The notes under the pieces: model-generated
Database searches by the model: none
What the model was told of the DNA's origin: nothing
Seen by the model: the letters and a program-made list of their open reading frames with translations, nothing else
Assembly (NCBI GenBank): GCA_031269165.1
Contig: JAISZQ010000247.1
Span: 1-12,794, forward strand
Direction of reading: 5' to 3'
DNA from: Spirochaetaceae bacterium
GTDB lineage: Bacteria; Spirochaetota; Spirochaetia; Treponematales; Breznakiellaceae
DNA length: 12,794 nucleotides
Translations under genes and position numbers: made by a program
Shown: one piece after another, positions 1 through 6,571 of the stretch
How positions within the stretch are numbered: position 1 is the first letter of the stretch
How the letters are laid out: the number at the start of each line of letters is the position of its first letter

Positions 1-299
1 CGCCCAAAGAAGGCGTGCTGTTTGGTGTGGTTGTCTCTGCCGGTTGCCGCTCGCTAAACAGTACCCGCCCCAAGAGGCGTGCTATTCGATATTGTTATCC
101 CGGCCGGGTGAACACCACCCGAGGCGGCAATTCTACACAGAGGCGGCGTAGCCGCCATTAAGTAGCACAGCCGCCCGTAGGTGGTGTTCACCCGGCATAT
201 CGACACGCCCCCTAAACGGCATCCGCCCAAAGGCGTGCTTTGCCGTATTGCTCTCCCCGCTGGTTGTCACTCACTAAACGACACCCGCCCATCGACACG
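1..299. repeat. Imperfect tandem repeat of about 62-65 bp, three units
   Basis: This gene-free stretch lies beyond the stop codon of the AddA-like gene. Units begin with cgccc at 1, 66, 224 and (partial) 286. Each reads cgcccaaag, then ggcgtgct, then a variable middle, then ctaaac followed by a pyrimidine-rich end. After the ggcgtgct motif, units 1 and 3 each have exactly 46 bp to the next unit. The second unit also has 46 bp once the palindrome at 103-196 is removed. The unit start forms a small hairpin (cgcc-caaa-ggcg in the third unit). The array probably continues left of the window. No open frame here looks like a protein. Function is unknown; transcript ends of the leftward gene would fall in it. 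Confidence 0.75.
103..196. repeat. 94-bp palindromic element inside the tandem array
   Basis: The ends are a perfect 17-bp inverted repeat: gccgggtgaacaccacc at 103-119 pairs with 180-196. Inside, ggcggc at 123-128 pairs with gccgcc at 170-175, and a central hairpin ggcggc-gta-gccgcc lies at 142-156. The whole element could fold into one long stem with nested arms. Removing it restores the period of the surrounding tandem repeat, which suggests a later insertion. I see no clear direct repeat at its borders and no coding capacity, so it would be a non-autonomous, MITE- or REP-like element. Confidence 0.7.
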
Positions 300-3200
300 C
301 TATCTTACCAAAAACTCGACGGCGTGCCCCGTCCGCAGGTAATAGAGGAACACCCGCGTCTCTTTCTGCCAGAGATTCCGCGCCGCCCAATAGTATACCG
401 CCATCTGCACGGCGTGCTCGGCGGGGTTTTCCGCGCTGTCCGTCTTGAAATCGACAATCGTAACAACGCCGTCTTTTTCAAAGACAAGATCAATCGTCCC
501 ATTGATGAACAGCGTACTGGGCTCGCCGCCGTCCCCCCGCGCAACGGTGTTTCGTTCATCTCGTCCAATAATCGTCCGAAACCGAAACTCACTCCTAGCC
601 CACGCCGCGTTCCGGGCCATCGTGCCGAGCGGGGAATCCAGAAACCGCCGGGCAATCTCTTCTCCCGCCGCGAGCAGTTGTTCCGCCGTGCCGCCGTCCA
701 GTTTTCCTCCGATGAAGGGCGGGATAAACGCGGGTTTCCCTTTCAACGCCGCCTCGACGCAGGTGTGGGTGATGGTCCCGAATTCGGCGTGAAGGCCGCC
801 GCCCGCCAAGAGGGTGTCGATTTTCCCGAATATATCCGCCGCATCCCCGCCGTCAAGCGAGTCTCTTTTTTCATACCGGCCATAAGGGTCGGCCCGACCC
901 GCCGTTTCCCCTGCCGCGTTTTCCTTATCCGCACACTTTTTCAGATACGTTACGCTCTGATGCCGGGGATAGGTTTTTTCCTCTTCTCTAATACGCGCCT
1001 TTTCGTAGATCGCGCGGGCCTGTGCGATAAAAGCGGCGCGTCCTTTGGCGTCGTTGCCAAAACCGCCCGTCTCCGCGCGCCTGCCCTGAACCCGAACGCC
1101 CCCGCCCACGGCACTTCCGTAAATATCCTCGCGTCCTGCGGCGGGAATTTCTTCAAGGTCGAACAAGCCCTCGTCCATCCGTTCCGCGATCATCGGGAGG
1201 AGCAACCCCAGAAACGAGCCGTTGTCGATAATGGTATCGCCTTCGATACGCGGCTTTTCTTTCTCCCGTTTCCGCTCCGCAACAGATTTGACCAGCGTTT
1301 TAAGATTCTCGCCGTCGTCATCGTCCTTCGTGTATTTCAGCGTCCCGGTAAGATAGATTTCCTCTTCCGCCCTCGTCATCGCTACGTAGAGAAGACGGCG
1401 GAGTTCGGCGGTTTCTTTCGCGTTTTCCTCGTCCTTCGCGTTTTCCCGGAAATAATTCTTCTTGACCTTTTTCGGGTCGAAACCGGCAAATTCAAGGGGA
1501 AAAATCGGCGTAACCGTGATGCTCCCGTCCTCGTTTTTCATGACAAAAGAACTCTCCGTTTTTTTCCGCCCATCCCCGCAACCGCAGACGAACACCACCG
1601 GAAACTCAAGCCCCTTGCTCTTGTGAATCGTCATCAGGGAGAGCGCGTCTTCTTTCTCGAAGGGCACGATCAAATCGTCAAGCCAGGACTTGTCGCGGTC
1701 GGCCCCGGAAAAAAACCGAGGGCGGTCAAGCAGCGTTTTCAACGTCTCGGTAAACGGGGCAAGGCTCGACCCCGCATTGTCCGCTTTGACCGCCAGCGCG
1801 AATAAAACATGATAGCCGTTGTAATAGGCCCTCGTCTCCTTGTGCCATAACACCTCGTAACGGTAGCCTTGCGCGTACCAGAGATAGGCGATCAACTCCT
1901 GTATCGAGCCGTTTATCGACCGGTTCTTTGTTTCGAGGTACAACTTCCGGCCGTTGTCAAACTTTTTCCGGTCTTCTTCGGACAGGGAGGCCGTTTCCGC
2001 AAACGGGGTAGGGGGGTCCTCTTTCGCTTTGTCGTACGCTTTTAAGGCCGACAACATCCCGCCAAACGAAAGGCCGACAAAGGGGGAACGCAGTACCTCC
2101 GCGTAGGCGAGCCGGTCCGTCGGGTAGGAAACGAGGCGGAGGAGCGCGTAGAGGTCGGCGACCGGATCAATCGAAACCGAAGCGGTCAGGTTTTCGTTGG
2201 TGTAGGGGATGCCCTGTATTCGCAGATGTTTTTCAAAGAAATGCTCGTTGGTGTGCGAGCGAACCAGAATCGCTATGTCCCGGTATTGGTAACGCCCGCT
2301 CTCCTTCAGTGCCCGGATTTTCTTCGCGACAAACACCGCCTCCGTTTCGGCGTGTTCCGCCTCGTCTTCCTCATCGTCCTCGTCGCCCTTATTCCGGCTG
2401 CCCAATGCGGGGAAGAGGCACACAACCGCCTTGCCGTCCACCTGTTTTTTGGCCTCGCTTGTTTGCAACGGCGTGTATTCCGCCTCGTACGACGGCACAT
2501 CATCGGTATGCGCGGAAGCAAAAACAGCAGGGAACAAGGCGGGGAGTTTGTCTTTCGTTTCGCTGTAGTTCGTCCCGCCGAAAACCGCGTTGAAAAACCC
2601 GATGAGGTTGTGCGACGAGCGGAAGTTGGTTTGCAGGGTAAAATGTCCCGACGGAAAACGGTGCTGGAGTTCCCGAAAAACCGACACGTCCGCGCCCCGG
2701 AACTTGTAGATCGATTGTTTTTCGTCCCCCACAAAAAACAGTTTCCCGTCGATGATGTTGTTTTCGTCCGGCACCCCGTCCTGTTCTGCCCCGTGTTTCT
2801 CGGCGAGCAGGTAGAGAATGTCCCGTTGCAGCGCGTTGTTATCCTGAAACTCATCGATAATAATAGAAGAAAAGGTTTCTTTTTCTTCCCGCCGCAACTC
2901 TTTATCCTCAAGCAGAATCCTCCGCGCCAGAGCGGCAACATCGGCGTAGGAGAGCGACCCTTCCCGCCGCTTGCGGTCAAAGACAATGTTCTCAAACGTG
3001 TTCAAAAGCCCGCACAACGCCTCCATCGTGTCTTTCTGCACGATAAAAACGGCGAGCGGAACAAAGAGCGCGAACCGCTCCCGAAGCGCGTTCATCTCGT
3101 CTTTCAGCATTCTCCCCGGGTTTCTGGCTAACGAGGTATAGGCAAAGTCGTAGAGTGTCTTCACGGCGTTCACGATGTCCCTGCGGGAACTTTCGCCAAC

Positions 3201-3941
3201 AGCAAGGTCCGGCACTTCCGGTATATCAAGGAAACCGCACTTCTTCTTGGCTATTTCCTCGGCCAGCGCCGCCTGCTTGTCCCGTATCTCCTGCACTATC
3301 CGTTGTATCTCGGCGGTAAGCTCGCCCCCGTCTTTGGCGATTTTCTGTGCCGCCGCGTGAAAATCGGCGACAAAATCGACCGGGGCCCCCAAGAAACAGT
3401 GCTTCGAGATGGTCTCGGCAAAAACAGCGCGGGCAATCACGTCGGGCGTTTTTTCGCGGTAGAGTTCCATGATGGCCGGGTGATTGCGGTGTTTGATGAC
3501 AAAGGGCAACGATTCTTCCTCGATGATGGCCGCGCTCCGTTCCATGTCCTCGGAAAAATCCGGCGCGAGGCCGTAACGGGAAGAGGCGGCCCGTACAATC
3601 GAGGCGCAGTACGAGTCGAGCGTTTCGATCCGCGCCTTGTAGAAGTTTGTGATTGCTTCGTCCAACAGGGTCTTTTCCGCGTCTTCGCCGCTTTCGCGCG
3701 CCGCCTCCCGTTTCGCGGCGAGAAACGTATAGATGCGCTGGTGCATCTCGTTGGTTGCCTTGTTCGTGAAGGTCAGCGTGAGGATCGTGTCAACCGGTGT
3801 TCTCTTTTCAAGCACGAGCCGGACAAACCGATGGGCGAGCACCGTGGTCTTCCCCGACCCGGCCCCCGCCGCGACAACTGCCGTCCTGTCGGTGTTTATC
3901 ACCGCGTTCTGTTCGTCTGTGGGCTTATTCATCTCGATCAA
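300..3941 (-). CDS. addA: AddA-like UvrD/Rep-family helicase with C-terminal RecB-type nuclease
   Basis: This 1213-residue protein should be the helicase-nuclease subunit of an AddAB/RecBCD-class enzyme that processes double-strand DNA ends in the cytoplasm before RecA loading. All superfamily 1A motifs are visible: Q11 of the Q motif, Walker A AAGAGSGKT at 24-32, TFTNKA near 55, DEFQD at 363-367, GDEKQSIYKFRGAD near 405, TNFRSS near 438, TIHKSKGLEF near 770 and YVAMTRAEE near 852. The nuclease follows at about 1050-1213, with HTCVEA, GTIDLVF and VDFKTD supplying the H-D-DxK residues and QMAVYY the last motif. A very acidic run (DEDDEEDEAE) lies near residue 513. The start is probably the TTG at 3941, because AGGAG at 3949-3953 sits 7 nt before it; the ATG three codons in would be 16 nt away. 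No addB gene is adjacent upstream. Known for the family: AddA works with AddB. The specific name addA, rather than a generic UvrD-type nuclease, is my inference. Confidence 0.88.
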   Translation of the reverse strand: MIEMNKPTDEQNAVINTDRTAVVAAGAGSGKTTVLAHRFVRLVLEKRTPVDTILTLTFTNKATNEMHQRIYTFLAAKREAARESGEDAEKTLLDEAITNFYKARIETLDSYCASIVRAASSRYGLAPDFSEDMERSAAIIEEESLPFVIKHRNHPAIMELYREKTPDVIARAVFAETISKHCFLGAPVDFVADFHAAAQKIAKDGGELTAEIQRIVQEIRDKQAALAEEIAKKKCGFLDIPEVPDLAVGESSRRDIVNAVKTLYDFAYTSLARNPGRMLKDEMNALRERFALFVPLAVFIVQKDTMEALCGLLNTFENIVFDRKRREGSLSYADVAALARRILLEDKELRREEKETFSSIIIDEFQDNNALQRDILYLLAEKHGAEQDGVPDENNIIDGKLFFVGDEKQSIYKFRGADVSVFRELQHRFPSGHFTLQTNFRSSHNLIGFFNAVFGGTNYSETKDKLPALFPAVFASAHTDDVPSYEAEYTPLQTSEAKKQVDGKAVVCLFPALGSRNKGDEDDEEDEAEHAETEAVFVAKKIRALKESGRYQYRDIAILVRSHTNEHFFEKHLRIQGIPYTNENLTASVSIDPVADLYALLRLVSYPTDRLAYAEVLRSPFVGLSFGGMLSALKAYDKAKEDPPTPFAETASLSEEDRKKFDNGRKLYLETKNRSINGSIQELIAYLWYAQGYRYEVLWHKETRAYYNGYHVLFALAVKADNAGSSLAPFTETLKTLLDRPRFFSGADRDKSWLDDLIVPFEKEDALSLMTIHKSKGLEFPVVFVCGCGDGRKKTESSFVMKNEDGSITVTPIFPLEFAGFDPKKVKKNYFRENAKDEENAKETAELRRLLYVAMTRAEEEIYLTGTLKYTKDDDDGENLKTLVKSVAERKREKEKPRIEGDTIIDNGSFLGLLLPMIAERMDEGLFDLEEIPAAGREDIYGSAVGGGVRVQGRRAETGGFGNDAKGRAAFIAQARAIYEKARIREEEKTYPRHQSVTYLKKCADKENAAGETAGRADPYGRYEKRDSLDGGDAADIFGKIDTLLAGGGLHAEFGTITHTCVEAALKGKPAFIPPFIGGKLDGGTAEQLLAAGEEIARRFLDSPLGTMARNAAWARSEFRFRTIIGRDERNTVARGDGGEPSTLFINGTIDLVFEKDGVVTIVDFKTDSAENPAEHAVQMAVYYWAARNLWQKETRVFLYYLRTGHAVEFLVR

Positions 3942-3948
3942 CGTGTTT

Positions 3949-3953
3949 CTCCT
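3949..3953 (-). promoter_or_regulatory. Ribosome binding site deciding the TTG start of the helicase gene
   Basis: On the minus strand this reads AGGAG, with a 7-nt spacer to the TTG at 3941-3939. The in-frame ATG at 3932 has no such site at a usable distance, so the site favours the TTG start. Confidence 0.65.
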
Positions 3954-4166
3954 GATTCACTTATTTCTCGTCGCACTCTGCATTATACCGAAAATGCCTC
4001 GGTTATAACAGGGAAAACAGCAATGTACATCGGCACGTTGCCGCGCCTTCCCCCGGTCAACAAATCAAGCAAATATCGCCAATGCAAATCTGAAGCGCGA
4101 AAAATGCATTCATTACCCAAGTAACCATAACAACATTTGTACGGTTTCGGAAAAAACAACCCGTTT
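3954..4166. other. Spacer between the helicase and HAD genes
   Basis: Apart from the -10-like hexamer near the left end, I see no gene, hairpin of note or recognisable repeat. Close to the HAD stop codon there is a short, weak A/T stem (aaaaac paired with gttttt around 4154-4167) that could end transcription of the HAD gene, but it is not convincing. Confidence 0.35.
3982..3987 (-). promoter_or_regulatory. Possible -10 element for the helicase gene
   Basis: The minus strand reads a perfect TATAAT here, about 41 bases before the TTG start. The hexamer 17 nt upstream (TGTTAT) is a poor match to TTGACA, so the promoter is only suggested. Confidence 0.4.
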
Positions 4167-4979
4167 TTAGAGGCGACCTATAATCTTTTGCCCGTGGAGG
4201 ATTTTATCAATAACCTTGATCACGCCAAAATTGTCATTTGAATCCGTGATAAATTTGGCGAAGCCTTTCATGTCTTCATGCGCGTTCTTAACAATATAAC
4301 TATATTCTACGGCTTTTAGCATTTCAATATCATTATAGGTGTCGCCAAACGCCATCATGTGACTTGCGCCGATGTGCAGACGATCCCCCAGCACGCGCAT
4401 CGCGTTGCCTTTGTTTATTCCGTGATTCATAATATCAATCCAGATAGTATCTCCCACGGTAACCGAAAAATCACCGCCATACCAGGGCCTAACTATTTTC
4501 TCATAACACGCTTTGCTGTTCTTGTCCGGCAAATAAACGGTAACTTTATCGACCTCGGCGGCAACCCGGTCAAGTTTTGGAACAAACATCATGTTTGCAT
4601 AAAATGTTCTCAGAAAGTTTTCGTGTATTCTTGCTTCCTCCGGCAAAAAAGCCGTGTCAAGTCCGCAAAGAATTGCAATACCGTCCGTTTTCTCCCCAAT
4701 AAACGCGACCATGGCCTGATATGTTGCAGGACTTATCAGGCTTTTGAACAGCGTCTCGCCTTTATAGTTTACAACGCCCCCGTTATCGGCGATAAAACCC
4801 AGTTTGTTCTTTATGCTCGAAAAAATATGTTCCAGCGTGTATAACGGACGCCCGCTCGCAATAACAAAACCAATCCCGATTCCTTCGAGCCTTGCGATAT
4901 AATTAGCAAAGTCAGGCGGCAATTCGCCCTTTTCGGTAAGCAGCGTGTGATCCATGTCTGAGGCAATAAGTTTTACCAT
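4167..4979 (-). CDS. Cof-type HAD-superfamily (IIB) phosphatase
   Basis: This is a 270-residue cytoplasmic Mg-dependent phosphohydrolase of the Cof/YidA kind. Members hydrolyse small phosphorylated metabolites such as sugar phosphates or FMN; the substrate here cannot be read from sequence. Seen directly: nucleophile motif DMDHT at residues 8-12 (D8, D10), motif II in VIASGRP, a lysine in GINKGNAM as probable motif III, and motif IV in FGDTYNDIEML. The length is normal for the family. The ATG at 4979 is chosen because the family begins a few residues before the DxDxT motif and GGGAG stands about 10 nt upstream on the coding strand. The same frame is open back to 5114, but that part overlaps the acetyltransferase gene. 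Its upstream neighbour ends only 7 bases before this start, so the two are almost certainly co-transcribed and the binding site lies within the neighbour's last codons. Confidence 0.9.
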   Translation of the reverse strand: MVKLIASDMDHTLLTEKGELPPDFANYIARLEGIGIGFVIASGRPLYTLEHIFSSIKNKLGFIADNGGVVNYKGETLFKSLISPATYQAMVAFIGEKTDGIAILCGLDTAFLPEEARIHENFLRTFYANMMFVPKLDRVAAEVDKVTVYLPDKNSKACYEKIVRPWYGGDFSVTVGDTIWIDIMNHGINKGNAMRVLGDRLHIGASHMMAFGDTYNDIEMLKAVEYSYIVKNAHEDMKGFAKFITDSNDNFGVIKVIDKILHGQKIIGRL

Positions 4980-4986
4980 GTGTGTG

Positions 4987-5595
4987 TTACTCCCATACAT
5001 CCAATTCCCTGTTCTTGAAATAATACTTCCAGTCTTTTTCTCCAATCTCCCGAATAACCCGGCAGGGAACGCCAAACGCGACAACATTTGCGGGAATATC
5101 ATTGGTAACAACACTGCCCCCGCCTATTACCGCGTTATCGCCTATGGTTACGCCCGGCATTATCTGGGCGCCTGAGCCAATCCATACATTCCTGCCGATA
5201 CGCACCGGTAAATTATACACATAATGATGTTCCCGCAATAGCGGCAGTATGGGATGCCCCGATGTGGCGATAACAACATTCGGCGCAATCATGGAATAAT
5301 CGCCCACATAAATATGTTCATCGTCTACAAAGGTTACATTGAAATTACAATAAATGCCTTTGCCAAAATGTACATGATGACATCCCCAGTTCGCGTTTAA
5401 CGGCGGCTCAATGTGGCAGCCTTCCCCTATCTCAGCGAACATTTCCTTCATGAGTTCCTGCCGCTTTTCCTGTTCCAATGGCCGCGTGTTATTAAAATCG
5501 AATAACTTTTCCATATAAACAAGTTGCGGCCCCATGACCGCCGGGTCGTCATAACGATACGGCAATCCTTTTTCTTTTCGTTCCTTGTGCGTCAT
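4987..5595 (-). CDS. Maltose/galactoside-type sugar O-acetyltransferase
   Basis: The 202-residue protein belongs to the Maa/LacA/NodL hexapeptide-repeat acetyltransferases, which transfer acetyl from acetyl-CoA to a sugar hydroxyl and act as cytoplasmic trimers with a left-handed beta-helix. Seen directly: an N-terminal helical cap (KERKEKGLPYRYDDP), the core NANWGCHHVHFGKGIYCNFN, then hexapeptide turns such as VRIGRNVWIGSGAQIMPGV and IGDNAVIGGGSVV. The conserved catalytic histidine is the one in ATSGHP. An ATG lies five codons further upstream at 5610, but GGAGG at 5604-5608 is 8 nt before the ATG at 5595 and overlaps the earlier ATG, so 5595 is the better start. It leads an apparent two-gene unit with the HAD phosphatase, which suggests sugar or sugar-phosphate detoxification; that is inference. 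The exact acceptor is unknown. Confidence 0.9.
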   Translation of the reverse strand: MTHKERKEKGLPYRYDDPAVMGPQLVYMEKLFDFNNTRPLEQEKRQELMKEMFAEIGEGCHIEPPLNANWGCHHVHFGKGIYCNFNVTFVDDEHIYVGDYSMIAPNVVIATSGHPILPLLREHHYVYNLPVRIGRNVWIGSGAQIMPGVTIGDNAVIGGGSVVTNDIPANVVAFGVPCRVIREIGEKDWKYYFKNRELDVWE

Positions 5596-5603
5596 ACCAT
5601 CTT

Positions 5604-5608
5604 CCTCC
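5604..5608 (-). promoter_or_regulatory. Ribosome binding site of the acetyltransferase gene
   Basis: The coding strand reads GGAGG, 8 nt before the ATG at 5595. It overlaps the earlier in-frame ATG at 5610, which has nothing like a binding site upstream, so it decides the start. Confidence 0.75.
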
Positions 5609-5800
5609 ATATCATTTTATCGTGCTTTGAGGCAAAGACACGTGTTCGTCTTGCCATTCATCGAATGCCAGTATATTCTTCGCGTTTACTGTTGCATATC
5701 ATTATTTTGGCTATTTCTATAACGATCTTGTCATTTTGGCGAATTTGCCACGTATAAAGGGGGATGTCTTCCACTGTCAACAACGTAAGGATTTTGTCCA

Positions 5801-5876
5801 CAGATTGCGCGGACTCAAGTTCGTTGGATTTTCACAGATTTAAGAGGGCTTTTGGTACAAAAATCCGCGTAATCTG
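5801..5876. repeat. Spaced inverted repeat
   Basis: cagattgcgcgga at 5801-5813 is the reverse complement, with one mismatch, of tccgcgtaatctg at 5864-5876. The arms are 50 bp apart. Just after the right arm lies a perfect 14-bp palindrome, cgccatatatggcg, at 5880-5893. Confidence 0.55.
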
Positions 5877-5936
5877 GGCCGCCATATATGGCGCGCCATC
5901 AGACGCAATCTGTAGACCATGTTTATTTTCCCCCTG

Positions 5937-5993
5937 CCTCCAAACTTCGTTTTTACGTAGCCGCGACAGGCTGTCCACAGCGACTACGACTAC
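5937..5993. repeat. 57-bp dispersed repeat, copy 1
   Basis: It begins cctccaaacttcgttttta and ends cgactacgactac. It matches 10286-10342 at 53 of 57 positions, and all four differences are transitions. This copy stands between the Cro/C1-type regulator gene and the acetyltransferase unit. On the minus strand one frame reads VVVAVDSLSRLRKNEVWR. Confidence 0.8.
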
Positions 5994-6012
5994 TGCCATT
6001 ATGAGATGCGCT

Positions 6013-6038
6013 TGTTCCAAAACTTCAGTTTTGGAACA
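6013..6038. repeat. Palindrome, TGTTCCAAAA family, beyond the regulator gene
   Basis: tgttccaaaact at 6013-6024 pairs perfectly with agttttggaaca at 6027-6038 over a 2-nt gap. It starts 9 bases beyond the stop codon of the leftward regulator gene, so it may also shape that transcript's 3' end, although no T-run follows. Related copies are at 6498-6536 and 11083-11119. Confidence 0.75.
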
Positions 6039-6046
6039 CGCTCAGC

Positions 6047-6370
6047 CTATAAATACTTCCCGGTAATGGCGCGGATACGGTCGCTGATTTCTTCAACGAG
6101 CGTCCGCGTAAAGGCATCTTTCCGCATAGCGTCGAGTTTTCCCCGGTCAAGAGCAGGACTTGACTCATCGTAAAGAAGAAGGTAGGGCGCGATTTTCAGG
6201 GCGGCAGCAATCTTTTCGATATAAACCATCGAAGGACAGCGGCGGCCGGTTTCCAGTTGGCCGATATACGCGGGATCGGTCTCGCAGAGTTCGGCAAGCC
6301 GTTCCTGCGTAAGGCCCCTCTCTTTCCGGTATTTCTTCATGTTACCCATAAAAATGTGCTGTAACGCCAT
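6047..6370 (-). CDS. Cro/C1-type (XRE) helix-turn-helix regulator
   Basis: A 107-residue cytoplasmic DNA-binding protein. Residues 11-65 form one HTH_3 domain: MKKYRKERGLTQERLAELC, then the turn and recognition helix DPAYIGQLETGRR, then IEKIAAALKIAPYLLL. The C-terminal 40 residues are helical and charged (ALDRGKLDAMRKDAFTRTLVEEI), perhaps for dimerisation. The start is uncertain: the ATG at 6370 opens the frame, with ATGs also at 6349 and 6340, and none has a clear Shine-Dalgarno sequence. Methionine 1 keeps all residues before the domain. It is divergent from the MBOAT operon with about 200 bp between them, so regulation of that operon or of itself is possible but is only inferred from position. 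There is no partner toxin gene beside it. Confidence 0.87.
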   Translation of the reverse strand: MALQHIFMGNMKKYRKERGLTQERLAELCETDPAYIGQLETGRRCPSMVYIEKIAAALKIAPYLLLYDESSPALDRGKLDAMRKDAFTRTLVEEISDRIRAITGKYL

Positions 6371-6437
6371 GCGTATATTCTAAACGCCTTTGGCTATGCA
6401 TATACATTAGCGGTATGCTACTATTTCACGCGAATAC

Positions 6438-6465
6438 TTGCTTGACGCTATGAATTATGTATGAT
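6438..6465 (+). promoter_or_regulatory. Possible promoter of the MBOAT operon
   Basis: TTGCTT at 6438-6443 and TATGAT at 6460-6465 are separated by 16 bp. TTGACG at 6442-6447 is a better -35 but would need the weaker TAACTT at 6465-6470. Either gives a leader of about 100 nt that includes the palindrome at 6498-6536 and a small hairpin (ccggg-ctt-cccgg, 6546-6558) just before the ribosome binding site AAAGGA at 6561-6566. Confidence 0.4.
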
Positions 6466-6497
6466 AACTTTAGCGCACAGCTCTTATTTTTAAGGGT

Positions 6498-6536
6498 CGA
6501 GGCTGTTTCAAAACCTCCCGTTTTGGGACAGGTTCG
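6498..6536. repeat. Palindrome, TGTTCCAAAA family, in the MBOAT leader
   Basis: ctgtttcaaaac at 6503-6514 pairs with gttttgggacag at 6520-6531, with two G-T pairs in RNA. An outer cga/tcg stem follows after one mismatch at the same place as in the copy at 11083-11119. It lies between the likely promoter and the MBOAT start codon. Confidence 0.65.
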
Positions 6537-6571
6537 GTTACCAATCCGGGCTTCCCGGCAAAAGGATAGTT

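Larger units (their letters stand above)
5596..6046. other. 451-bp non-coding spacer filled with repeats
   Basis: No open frame here looks like a protein; a 62-codon minus-strand frame (5832-6020) simply reads through repeats. The segment holds, in order, a presumed but unidentified promoter for the acetyltransferase unit, ctgtcaacaacgtaa at 5774-5788 (recurring at 12441-12455), a spaced inverted repeat (5801-5876), a 14-bp palindrome (5880-5893), one copy of a 57-bp dispersed repeat (5937-5993) and a strong palindrome (6013-6038). Two leftward genes flank it. Confidence 0.7.

Noticed and set aside
1..299. Possible CRISPR array
   Set aside because: Only three or four units occur, they are imperfect over their whole length with no constant repeat alternating with unique spacers, and no cas gene is near.
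240..1805. A 521-codon rightward open frame opposite the helicase gene
   Set aside because: It is the antisense of motif-bearing helicase-nuclease sequence. Its translation is Arg/Phe-rich with no recognisable domain, and long antisense frames are expected at this base composition.
2226..3131. A 301-codon rightward open frame
   Set aside because: It is a shadow of the helicase motif region (DEFQD, GDEKQ, TNFRSS) on the other strand.
4980..5114. Longer N-terminus of the HAD phosphatase
   Set aside because: The extra 45 codons overlap the acetyltransferase gene, and the family starts just before the DxDxT motif, matching the ATG at 4979.
5832..6020. A 62-codon leftward frame containing VDSLSRLRKNEVWR
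   Set aside because: It consists of repeat sequence and has no ribosome binding site. The possible coding history of the repeat is reported as a finding instead.
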